NCBI RefSeq assembly: GCF_048569485.1
Contig: NC_134353.1
Location: forward strand, 73,188,908 to 73,252,907
Length of the DNA: 64,000 bases
Source: Anomaloglossus baeobatrachus
Taxonomy: Eukaryota; Chordata; Amphibia; Anura; Aromobatidae
Direction of reading: 5' to 3'
The notes beneath the pieces were generated by a model. The model was not told the origin of the DNA. It searched no databases and saw only the letters and a list, made by a program, of their open reading frames with translations. A program made the translations under genes and the position numbers. Of this stretch, positions 42,562 through 53,179 are shown in pieces. The number at the start of each line of letters is the position of its first letter. The first letter of the stretch is position 1.

Positions 42562-44211
42562 CAGTTAGGTCCAGAAATATTTGGACAGTGACACAATTTT
42601 CGCGAGTTGGGCTCTGCATGCCACCACATTGGATTTGAAATGAAACCTCTACAACAGAATTCAAGTGCAGATTGTAACGTTTAATTTCAAGGTTTGAACA
42701 AAAATATCTGATAGAAATTGTAGGAATTGTACACATTTCTTTACAAACACTCCACATTTTAGGAGGTCAAAAGTAATTGGACAAATAAACCAAACCCAAA
42801 CAAAATATTTGTATTTTCAATATTTTGTTACGAATCCTTTGGAGGCAATCACTGCCTTAAGTCTGGAACCCATGGACATCACCAAACGCTGGGTTTCCTC
42901 CTTCTTAATGCTTTGCCAGGCCTTTACAGCCGCAGCCTTCAGGTCTTGCTTGTTTGTGGGTCTTTCCGTCTTAAGTCTGGATTTGAGCAAGTGAAATGCA
43001 TGCTCAATTGGGTTAAGATCTGGTGATTGACTTGGCCATTGCAGAATGTTCCACTTTTTTGCACTCATGAACTCCTGGGTAGCTTTGGCTGTATGCTTGG
43101 GGTCATTGTCCATCTGTACTATTTAGCGCCGTCCGATCAACTTTGCGGCATTTGGCTGAATCTGGGCTGAAAGTATATCCCGGTACACTTCAGAATTCAT
43201 CCGGCTACTCTTGTCTGCTGTTATGTCATCAATAAACACAAGTGACCCAGTGCTATTGAAAGCCATGCATGCCCATGCCATCACGTTGCCTCCACCATGT
43301 TTTACAGAGGATGTGGTATGCCTTGGATCATGTGCCATTCCCTTTCTTCTCCAAACTTTTTTCTTCCCATCATTCTGGTACAGGTTGATCTTTGTCTCAT
43401 CTGTCCATAAAATACTTTTCCAGAACTGAGCTGGCTTCATGAGGTGTTTTTCAACAAATTTAACTCTGGCCTGTCTATTTTTGGAATTGATGAATGGTTT
43501 GCATCTAGATGTGAACCCTTTGTATTTACTTTCATGGAGTCTTCTCTTTACTGTTGACTTAGAGACAGATACACCTACTTCACTGAGAGTGTTCTGGACT
43601 TCAGTTGATGTTGTGAACGGGTTCTTCTTCACCAAAGAAAGTATGCGGCGATCATCCACCACTGTTGTCATCCGTGGACGCCCAGGCCTTTTTGAGTTCC
43701 CAAGCTCACCAGTCAATTCCTTTTTTCTCAGAATGTACCCGACTGTTGATTTTGCTACTCCAAGCATGTCTGCTATCTCTCTGATGGATTTTTTCTTTTT
43801 TCAGCCTCAGGATGTTCTGCTTCACCTCAATTGAGAGTTCCTTAGACCGCATGTTGTCTGGTCCCAGCAACAGCTTCCAAATGCAAAACCACACACCTGT
43901 AATCAACCCCAGACCTTTTAACTACTTCATTGATTACAGGTTAACGAGGGAGACGCCTTCAGAGTTAATTGCAGCCCTTAGAGTCCCTTGTCCAATTACT
44001 TTTGGTCCCTTGAAAAAGAGGAGGCTATGCATTACAGAGCTATGATTCCTAAACCCTTTCTCTGATTTGGATGTGAAAACTCTCATATTGCAGCTGAGAG
44101 TGTGCACTTTCAGCCCATATTATATATATAATTGTATTTCTGAACATGTTTTTGTAAACAGCTAAAATAACAAAACTTGTGTCACTGTCCAAATATTTCT
44201 GGACCTAACTG
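42562..44211 (-). mobile_element. Tc1-like transposon, copy A
   Basis: Ends CAGTTAGGTCCAGAAATATT in inverted orientation, TA at 42560-42561 and 44212-44213, 1650 bp. It belongs to the same family as copy B at 53180-54831, in the opposite direction. Confidence 0.95.
42817..43852 (-). pseudogene. Tc1 transposase, copy A, inactivated
   Basis: Starts MRSKELSIEVKQNILRLKK and ends AVIASKGFVTKY, like copy B. Compared with copy B there is a frameshift in the lysine run near 43800, and a TAA replaces a Phe codon just after KLIGRR (near 43123). The catalytic words [18 protein letters not shown] (partly) and LNPIEHAF are present. Copy A has Trp before the first catalytic Asp, where copy B has Cys. Confidence 0.9.
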
Positions 44212-44344
44212 TATATTGGGACCCTTCCGGGCTGAACAGTCTACAATTTTATGGGTGAGCAGGAACCTGCTAATATGAAATTAAAAATCACCTTAAGCTG
44301 GAGGGAAGAAGTGCTCAGTCAGAAGGAATGACCCTATAATCTAA

Positions 44345-44490
44345 AGTGAGAAAACTGATGGCACTTCCTAACAGACAAATGTGAACAGGTGCATACTCAA
44401 CATGAAATATACTCTAACAATTATACAGTTGCACTCTGAAATGCTAAGCCATGCAAACATTGAATATAGGAATTTGGACACGCTAATTGA
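44345..44490. repeat. Direct repeat, second copy
   Basis: Partner of 42325-42480. Confidence 0.7.
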
Positions 44491-45522
44491 ATGTTGTCAG
44501 GTACAGCCCCCATTATTTGGTCTTTTTTTCTCCAGAACATCCCACAGATGATTGATTTGATTTTGATTTGGACAATTTGTAAGTAAGTCATCAACTTTAA
44601 TTCAGTTTTTTTCCTAAACCATTGTGGCATTATCCTGCGGAAAAAAAAGGCACTGCCATCGCTGGATACTGTTTCCTTGAAGGGTTGTACAGGGTCTGCA
44701 GCTGATTAGTTTCTGCATGTGGCCAGGATCTGAGGTGTCCCAACAGAAAATTGCCAAGAACATCAGCAAATTTTTACCAGATTTTGACCATGGCGTTTGT
44801 TGGTGTCATCTCTTCCCAGTGAGTAGCGCACACACTCCAAGCCATCCACATCACATAAAAGAAAACTTGATTCATCATAGTAGTGTAATGCTTGCGGGTG
44901 CGAGCGGGAGTGGACCCACATGGCCGCAGTACTGGTTCACCTGAGGAGCATAACTAGGGGGACACCAGGTTTTCAAGAGAGCCTCTGATGGTGAAGGATG
45001 TACTGCTACAGCTTGCCCAGGTATCGGGTAAGGAATGCAGACAGTCTCTGTCGGTCAGGTGCAGCTGGTATGGCTGATACAGACTGGACGGCAGGGTCTG
45101 GCAGGTATGGAGGATTTGGCTGATACAGTAGGTGAAGCAGGGACAGCAGTATGGCCTTTACAGCTGGCACGGTGGAAACAGCAAATGCACCAGGTATGGT
45201 ACGGCGGGCAAGAATGGTATGTCTAGGCAGGGGGTATGGCAGATACTGGAATGCAAACTGATGTGAGCAACACAGCAGCAGCAGAAGGACAAGGGACCTG
45301 ACAACTAGCAACACATCTCTAGGATAGACCACGTAGCCCAGGCACCTCCTATGAGGGGAGGGTGCCTTAAATACCTATGCTGAGAGGCATTACCGGGTTA
45401 GGGGACACTAATCCTTAAAGGATAGGTGCGCGTACCTGCACCCTAAGCATGCTTTCAGCAGACCTGTATAACATGTGCAGGCCCAGGGAACCTGTGGCAG
45501 GGACTGAGAACACAGGAGCTAC
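44491..45522. other. Unassigned; right part LTR-like
   Basis: 44885-45522 has LTR-like words ('gcgggtgcgagcgggagtgg', 'gagggtgccttaaatacct' resembling a TATA region), but no pair of ends was found. No gene. Confidence 0.3.
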
Positions 45523-46150
45523 TGTGACGCTCCTGATCTTACCAGGGTGTCACAGGGAACTGCATACCTTTTCCTTATGGTGCAGAACTCATCCTCCATG
45601 GTTCTGGGATCCTAACAATTGGTATTGCTTCCATCAGCATTCAAATCCTAGCCACACCTAACACCACACCCTGTTAGGCACACTAGTGGGTGGTCTAGCT
45701 AGAAAAAAGCCACCCGCCTAGGGGTCAGGCAGACTGGTGGGAGGGACATAGTCGAGTAGTAGCTCCCAAAGGGTGAGGAGCTGGGAGTAGCAGCTCCCTA
45801 GAGTTGAGTAGTAGCCCTCAGAGAGTGAAGAGCTGAGGGAGTTATAGCTCCCTGGGAGACATTGGTTAGGTCGCAGACGGTGGTCTGGGACCAGAGGAGT
45901 CGGAGACCCAGTCGCAGGGTATTGGCAAAGGGTGCCCAGACTTAGTTTTGGAGAATGGTCGGCACCAGAAAATCTAGTAACTGGACTGGTACTGAGCACG
46001 GCGGGCTACTGAACCCTAGATCATTGAGTAGCTTCACGCAACCTGATAATTAACCTGTGGAGGACAATCTCTTTATGAACTTTCCTTAAGAGCTCAGAGA
46101 TCGAAGGCACCAACACAACTAGGGGGGGTGGGGCTTTCCAGCGGGAACGG
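45523..46150. mobile_element. Family X LTR fragment
   Basis: TGTGACGCTCCTGATCTTAC, then 'agggtgtcacagggaactgcat', matches 4436-4479 plus 11799 onward up to 'tttatgaactttcc'. It breaks off near 46150, where another repeat starts. Confidence 0.7.
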
Positions 46151-46199
46151 ATTCCTGGACGAGCTCCCCAGAGTACATAGGTAAGGATGGTTGACCTCG

Positions 46200-46488
46200 G
46201 GGAGATCAACATCCAACACCACGGATACACCATCACGTGTTTCTCAACGCAGTGACACTAGAACAAGGCCCCCTGGGAAAATATGCAAAACAAGAATGCC
46301 GCGGAGACACCATCACATGTTTCTCAACGCTGGCAGGAAACTAGCCAGGTCTTTCACCGGGAAGGAACAACCACAGGAAGGGCAGTCTCCAAACAAGGAA
46401 ACCGCCTATACCAAAACATGGTATCCATCCACAGACAGCTGTTTCGGGGTATTTGCCCCTCATCAGTGTGGAGTAGGAAACTGGGCCC
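46200..46488 (-). mobile_element. Short repeat carrying a hammerhead
   Basis: Contains two copies of 'acaccatcac.tgtttctcaacgc' (about 46225 and 46306), and near its right end the hammerhead core at 46441-46466. It lies between two oppositely oriented family X fragments. Probably a retroelement derived from a Penelope-like tail; its exact ends are unclear. Confidence 0.5.
46441..46466 (-). ncRNA. Hammerhead ribozyme with canonical core boxes
   Basis: On the minus strand CTGATGAG is followed by a stem GGG/CCC with the loop CAAATA, then CGAAAC. Both conserved boxes of the hammerhead core (CUGAUGA and GAAA) are intact with stem II of normal size. Stem I and III partners should lie in the flanking 'ccacactgat' side and the 'agctgtctgtgg' side. 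Such motifs are known in Penelope-like elements and other small retroelements. Confidence 0.7.
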
Positions 46489-46787
46489 AGACCACTGTCT
46501 GCAACCTAGACAGCTTCTCTAGTAGCCACCGCTCCCAACCTTCTCTCACTCTCACTCTCCCTGACTACACTCCTCACCTCTCCTCACCGACCCCCAAGGT
46601 GGGCGACTCTATTCCACTCAAGCCATCCACTGGTGTGTCTGGTGGGTGTGGCGCAGGGTGTATCTAGGATTTGATTTGCTGTTGGATGCAACACCATTTA
46701 GATAGAACCATGAGGGACTTGGAATACTGCATGGAAGGGCAGTTTGTGCAGTACCCTGTGACGACCTGATAGTCCAGGGGCGTCACA
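46489..46787. mobile_element. Family X LTR fragment, inverted relative to 45523-46150
   Basis: Reverse complement starts TGTGACGCCCCTGGACTATC, then 'gtcgtcacagggtactgca', 'catggttct' and 'gcagacagtggtctgggccca', the same order as in the fragment at 45523. Confidence 0.65.
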
Positions 46788-47665
46788 CATCCATTGATAA
46801 TACCTGCAGGATGTTCACGAGACTTGGCTATTGACCAATGGACACAGCATCAGAAGTGTCTCTTTCCTCCCCATGCAGAAGTGGGAGGCATCAGATATCC
46901 CTTTAATGGAGGTAATGAGCTTCCAATCACCCGAAAACGTCTCGAGCACTCAGCATGAGCTCTGGGCTATGAAATCCCTTGCAGATGTCACCGCTCCATG
47001 ACATAATAAATACTAGGAGTGGTCTCCAACTGTATCTGACAGTAAATATTCTAATCATACACGTGTTTTCTACATCATGGCACCAATTAGGAGGCTCCTG
47101 TGCCTCATCCATGAAGCTGGGTTTAGAGCTAGGAAGAAACTTTACAGGGTATGGAAACAATGAGTCACTCTCCAGTGCTTCATGGATGAAGAAATGAGAA
47201 GGTTCAGCTCATCTGCGAGGTTTTATGAGGTTTTTGTTCTAGGTAGAACCAAGCAGGTTGTAACACGAGTACAGATGAAATATCATGGCCGTTCATGGAC
47301 ACAGTCTAGCGCTGACTGCCAAGAGAGGCACAAGTTACTCCAAGGACAGGCATACCAGCTGGCACGAAGACAACCAATATTGATCTGTGTTCACAGTAAT
47401 TTTCACCAAACTGGTAAAAAGACAAAAATTGTACAAGTTCAGGGGGCTAAGAAATTCATTATCCTATGGAAGGATCCGAATGTGCTGCACAACTGCTGCA
47501 GCGTTCTTGTTAACCCTTCTAGCTTTGGGCAACTTTTGTTTTTGCACTTCTTGTTTTTTTCCGTCCCTTTTGCAAAAGCAATAACTTTATTATTTTTCCA
47601 TCCACATAGCTATAGTAGGGCTTTTTCTTGGACAAGTTTTACTTTTACAAATTAGTTGTGTAGTA
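46788..47665. other. Unassigned sequence
   Basis: A 157-codon frame at 47182-47655 has no resemblance to a known protein and no splice context. Nothing else recognised. Confidence 0.3.
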
Positions 47666-48378
47666 TTAAAGGGAACCTGTCAGGTAAAATATGCACCCTG
47701 GACCACGGGCAGTTCTGGGTGTATATTGCTAATCCTTGCCTTATCATCCCTGTATCTAGTAGCATAGATAAAGAGATCTTTAGAAAAAGTATTTCTAAAG
47801 ATCCTTTTTGATATGCTAATGAGACCAGGCATGAGTCGCAAGGGCAATAGTTCCCTTGGCTAGTCGGCCCCCTAGCATGTAGCACGTCCCTGTGGGCGTC
47901 CAAACATGCTAATGAATGTGCAGCATCAGAGGATGGTCGATCTCACCTCTGCTGCCACTGCACCCGACGCTGGATTTAGGCTCCGGTCTCGTGCACTATG
48001 AAGCCGGGTGTACACATCCCGGCTTCAAGCTGGTGTAGAGCGCATGACCGGAAGTGCCCGGGGATTTCAGATCATGCGTACTGACACTCTGCCTGGCGTA
48101 CTGAGGAGGTGCAACAGACACAGTACGCGCGTCACTGCCGATGGTGACACTGATGGTTGGCACTGAACAGCATGTTAGTATGCCCCTGTGGGCTGACTAG
48201 TTGGGGGAACTAACACAATTGCTCATTAGCATATCATCAAGGATTATTAAAATACTTTTTCTAAAGCTCTCTTTATCTATGCTAGTGTATACAGGGATAG
48301 ATAGGTAGGGATTAGCAATAGGCACCTAGAACTGCTCGGGGTCCAGGGCACATGTTGAACATGACAGGTTCCCTTTAA
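47666..48378. mobile_element. TTAA-flanked MITE of the T2/Kolobok type
   Basis: TTAAAGGGAACCTGTCA at the left and its inverse TGACAGGTTCCCTTTAA at the right; TTAA at both ends is the target duplication. The inverted similarity reaches about 180 bp inward ('taaagagatctttagaaaaag', 'tgatatgctaatgag'). The middle is GC-rich. This terminus is typical of T2-MITEs in Xenopus. Confidence 0.88.
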
Positions 48379-49133
48379 GTTGTTATAAAAAATTATTAAC
48401 TTTTTAGTAACTTTCTTATTTTTCTGTCAAAGTAGTTTTCAGGGATTGTTTTTCGTGTTGCGAGCTGGTGTTTTCCTTGGTACTATGGTATTTTTATTGC
48501 ATTTTGATAAGCAGCAATTCTGGTGTTCTTATTTTTTTTCTTCTTTTCGGCATTTAACATACAGGTTAAATAATTTTATATTTTGAGAGCTCTGACTTGT
48601 AGATGTGGTGATAGCTAATATATATTTTTTATTTTTGCTTTGTGAAAAGGGGAATGATATGAATTTTTGGTGGATTGGATGCATCCCCACCTATAGGTGG
48701 CCATCCATCAGGTCCATCTCTAGTCTGTTACCCAATCTGGGGAAAAGGGCGTGGATTGTGTGTGTGTTGTGGTGTTTACCAACACTGATCTTCAAGGAAT
48801 CTGGGGTTAGATGTAGTACCACATCATCACTGTGCCTTTCGACACTCTCATAACATTATGAGCGCTGCAGCCTATCATCGACCACAGCAAGGCTGCAGCC
48901 TTCACAGATCTGTCAGATGGAGTTCCTTGCGATGGAGCTCTGCAGCTCATCAGCAGCCATTCATGATAGGTTCACATTCCCATGATATACCATGTGAGTG
49001 CTGGGTGATGCACCGCAGGTGCTGGAGAGGAGTATAAAAAAAGAGTGAATCAGCTCACCACCATGTAGTCATTCCAGGAAGGAAAATCCTGACAGTGCTC
49101 GTGGGTCAAGAAGGCTGTAGTCAATCAAATAAA
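48379..49133. other. Unassigned sequence
   Basis: T-rich, no gene or repeat recognised. Confidence 0.3.
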
Positions 49134-49423
49134 GGCGGATCCCCAGCACAAAGAACGTCCATAGAAACTTGAAATGAAGTTAAAATTTCATTTTATTCCA
49201 ATAATGGTTACAAGAAGGGGAAGAAGGAATAAAACATAACTCCTCCGATCTACGCGTTTCAGACGCGAATAACTCCTCCGATCTATGTTTTAGACGCGAT
49301 CGTTCTAAGGCATCATGATCAAATCAGACCTTCTTCCCCTTTTTTTTAACCATTATTGGAATAAAATGAAATTTGCACTTAATTTCAAGTTTCTATGGAC
49401 GTTCTTTGTGCTGGGAATCCGCC
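49134..49423. mobile_element. Inverted-repeat insertion of Penelope-like type
   Basis: Arms 49134-49227 and 49329-49423 are reverse complements ('ggcggatccccagcacaaag', 'tagaaacttgaaat', 'ttattccaataatggtta'). Between them is a 31-bp direct repeat 'aactcctccgatct' with 'gtttcagacgcga' / 'gttttagacgcga'. On the minus strand this reads 'gatgccttagaacgatcgcg' then 'tctgaaacgcg', which resembles the hammerhead zone of Penelope-like tails. Same architecture as 55082-55659. Confidence 0.6.
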
Positions 49424-51010
49424 TTTTTTTTTGCTGGAGAGGAGTATATGTTATTATTTGTCCCGTCATGGACAACCCCTTTAAAATTTACCCCCAAAGA
49501 GTTTTTATGACTAACTAAGGGACACAATGTCTTAAATTAAAACCAAATTAATAGAAAAAAAAAAGAATTAAGTATAGTAAAACTAACCATAATAAAAATC
49601 TATGTAACCCATATTTTAGTGGCACTGGGTAAAAAAAAAAGCTTTTAAAGCACATGAACTTAATGAAAATAAACATGTTCCGGGTTGGGAAAGGGTAAAA
49701 ATGGTAAATAAATCGCATTGCTGTGTGCGATCTGCCCTGTTTACTATTCCCTCAGCCCTTTTTTCTGCATGAAATTAGGCTGACATCAGACACAATGAAT
49801 GAAAATAATGCACTGAGAAGTTGTCTTTTCCTCCTGGTATTTGTCTTGGCTGCTAGTTAGGGCTCTCGTAGTGCGTATGTGAGGATGTGGACCCGAGCAA
49901 GAGAAAACAACAACTGTCTTCACACTACGGGCTTATTTATCAAGACTGTCTACGAGAGACCAATCCATTGAATTTCATTTGGAAAGAACATGTGCCCCTG
50001 GCTGTCTGACAGTCTCTGCTATGTACACCCCAATGTATTTGCCACGGTTAGTCGCTTCCAGCAAATATTGGTTTCCTCTTGTAAATTTCATGAACACTCC
50101 GCAACTCATGACCCACTAGACACTATATAACTATAGGTTAAAGGATACGTTACCTTTAAGAGGAATTTTTAGAATAAGCTGTCATGGGTGGCCATTATAT
50201 CACTTGTATCCTGCATTTTTCACCTCTTTTCTTTTCTGCAGGCTCTTTCTTTATCAGTTGTCTCTGAGCTACTGGGTGGAGACTGTGCTAGAATGTCTCA
50301 CATACACAACACACAGAAGCATGATGGATATCTGCTCTCCTGTGTCACGGGTGAGTCACGGGTGACAGACAGTCATGTGGTTTCTGGCCATAGAAGGTCA
50401 CAGCGTTTGGCTGTGTAGAATGCTCCCTGACTTTCTATTGTTCCTGCTGTCAGTATTCATTGATATAGGTAGCTGATTCATATCTCTCCCTTTTGGACCC
50501 AGCAGGAGCTCTCCTTTCACCCAGCTGCTGAACATCAACATTCTCTTGGTGCTTAAATATCCCTTCCTTGGACTGGTGCTGGTGATATTTTCAGTTCATT
50601 TAAGCCTTGATTGCAAGCAGGTGGATTTTACTACTCTTGCTGAAAACTTTGCTGAAATTCTTTCCTGAGTCTTCTGTTGATAAGTAGCTCGTGCTTTCTC
50701 CTTGTGTCGTCTATAGTGTTTAGTGGGGTAGACCTACAGCTCGACCCATCCATTCCCATTTAGGGCCCAGCTCTAGGAATACCTAGGCTCGGCGCACAGG
50801 TGCAGCACCTATCTAGGGTGGTGAGGGACCCCAGGGACCAGTAGTAGGTTTGGTCAGGGGGTCACTATCTTTCCTCTCCTCTCCCTTGACACAGGGTTTC
50901 CCTTCCCTCTCGCCAGTCGCTTGGTACCCAGCGTGACACTCTGTCTCTATGTAGTACATGTTCAAAAGTAGCAGGAGCATGGAGAACATTCAACACTACT
51001 AAGCAGTGTA
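49424..51010. other. Unassigned; old repeat pieces
   Basis: 'ggacaacccctttaaa' near 49470 is a MITE end of the TTAA type. 50470-50930 has LTR-like words ('gtgcttaaatatcccttcc', 'gtagacctacagctcgaccc') but no ends. No gene. Confidence 0.3.
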
Positions 51011-51413
51011 AGGCTACGTGCACACATCTTTTTCAGGCGTAATCCCCCTAGAATCTGCCTAAAAAAGCGCCACAAAAGAACTCCATAAAAGGAACATAGT
51101 GCACAGCAATGACAAAACAGTATTGCGGTGCATGTGTTCTTATGTCACTTCTTTTAACTGCTCCAGGGTTTGAAAATATCGGTGCAGATAAAAGAAGTGA
51201 TGTGTTCATTTTTTGTGTAGCTTAGTTTCGAAGCCATCTCCTCTAGACACATGAAGGTAAGATGTTGGTTGTGGAGGAAGAACAAGGCCCAAAACTACCA
51301 TCAAAGCCATTTCAGGAAAAAAAAAAGACAGTAGGCATTTCCCTAAAGTAGCTCCACCTAGAAAAGCTCAGCAGTTCTACTTCAGGAAAAAGTACATAGT
51401 CTATGCATAGCCT
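51011..51413. mobile_element. Probable MITE remnant
   Basis: Starts 'aaggctacgtgcacacat' and ends near 'tctatgcatagcct', a worn inverted pair. No coding capacity. Confidence 0.4.
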
Positions 51414-52435
51414 AAATGTGTATTAAGCACTGGTGTGTCATATCAAAAAGTTCTTACTAGAAAGAAGCAGCCTCATCTGTGTCTCTTCCTGTGTCTCTCA
51501 CTCTGAAGAACTTACAAAGTAATTTTCCTCCTATTGAAGTCCCCAAACATTAAAACCCCTTTCATGGTCCCATAGAGTATAATGCCAACAAAAGTTCCCT
51601 CCAAATACACTGATACTCCCACCAGAGGCGTAGTTAGGAGTTCAACTAAGTTGGGGCGAAACATCTAAATGGGCCCCTAACCAGGCAGACATGATAACTA
51701 TGGTTATATTGGAACCTCAGCAGATGACACTGATATTACCGCCATATGGTGACTATATAGTGGTAGATACCAGTCCTGCAGCACATACAAGATGGTACAG
51801 TACAGTTATAGATTTACAGCTGACATCTTTCTCCTGGAATTGTTCACTTTTCCTGTCTTTTCCATCTGGCCCGGACCAACATGACAACTTCTCCAGCCAT
51901 GACATGTCTGCAGAGATTACATCAAAGACACATCTGACTTCTCACATTTCCGATATCGTCCCCATCTGTTCCTGACCTGCACAAACTCCTCATCCTTCTG
52001 ATACCCCAATACTGAGCCGCTGCTGCCTTGTGACCCTAATACTGCACCTGCTGTGTGCTACAAAAACTGTGCTCCTCTTACTGCCGCACATAGTAATGCC
52101 ACCACTGTGCCCCTTACATGGTAAAATGCCTCCTTTGTGCCCTCTAGATGGTAAATAATATTAATGGTATTAAATATTAATGCTCTGTGCAAGTGCCCTA
52201 GAAAAGTGTCTACATGTTGCTCCTAGAAAGTAATAATGCCCCATGTGCTTCTGTGACGGACACACTACTGAGTGCCCCTATAACAGTAATGGTTCTTAAG
52301 TGCCTTTTTAACATTTAATAATGTCTCCTTAGTCCCCCCCCATGTACAGCTCCTCTATACATAGTATGATGTTCCCATAGCTCCCCTATACACAGTATGA
52401 TACCCCTACACCTTCCCTATGGTCCACACACTGTA
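51414..52435. repeat. Old repeat with units like 'atggtaataatgccccc'
   Basis: From 'gaggcgtagttaggag' (51625) to about 52430, irregular units such as 'actgtgccccttacatggtaaaatgcc' and 'tgtgccctctagatggtaa' recur. Continues after the MITE at 52436 ('aatggcccccacagttgc'). No gene. Confidence 0.5.
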
Positions 52436-52741
52436 TAGGCTCTGTGCGCACTAGACCTTTTTACCCGCGGATTTGCCGCGGAAATTTCTTGAGAAAATGA
52501 ACATGTCCATTATTTCCGCAGGTACCCTGCGGATTTCGGCAGTACAGCCTGCAAAAGTCCGCAGGGAACCACCCGCGGGAAAATCGCGGCAATTTGGCGG
52601 CTATTCCGCGGCTAATCCGCGGCAAATCCGCATGCGGATTTGGTGCGGATTTTTTCCGGAGGTCCGGAAATCTTTCACTCCCAGAAGTTTCTCAAGAAAT
52701 TTTCTTGAGAAACTTCACATTTCTAGTGCGCACATAGCTTA
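52436..52741. mobile_element. 306-bp MITE
   Basis: TAGGCTCTGTGCGCACTAG at the left, and reverse complement TAAGCTATGTGCGCACTAG at the right. The interior is full of 'ccgcgg' and 'gcggatttgccgcgg' words and a palindrome around 'agaaattttct'. Confidence 0.8.
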
Positions 52742-53179
52742 ATGGCCCCCACAGTTGCTGACACACTGATTAATTGTCCCTGCCCTGCAGTACCCCTGAC
52801 ATTGTATTATGGCTTCAATAGTAGCTCCCCACACTGTATTAGGGCCCCCAAAGTAGTCTCCACAGTATAGCTAACAGACCCACACATTAGCTCCCACACT
52901 GTATAAGGGCCCCTCACACCAGTGACATAACTATAGTCCGAAAGCTCATGGTGCAAGATTTGGATCTGGCTCCCCACTCCCATCCCCTGCATGTTGATGA
53001 CAGATGTACGGGCCCGTGCAGGTTTCTAAATCCTATAAAAACATATGTGTTGTTCCCCCTCCCCTCTCACTTTATTATTTTTGTAGTAATGTCCCCCATT
53101 CTGGTATATATGTCCCCATCCTGGTGTATGTCTCCCTTCTAGGCCCATCCTTGTATATATGTCCCCATCCTGGTATATA

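Noticed and set aside
44885-45522. Possible complete LTR
   Set aside because: A TATA-like word and LTR-like composition, but no TG...CA ends or target duplication could be found.
47182-47655. 157-codon frame
   Set aside because: No domain, no splice or promoter context; the C-terminal third is just T-rich DNA read as Phe/Leu.
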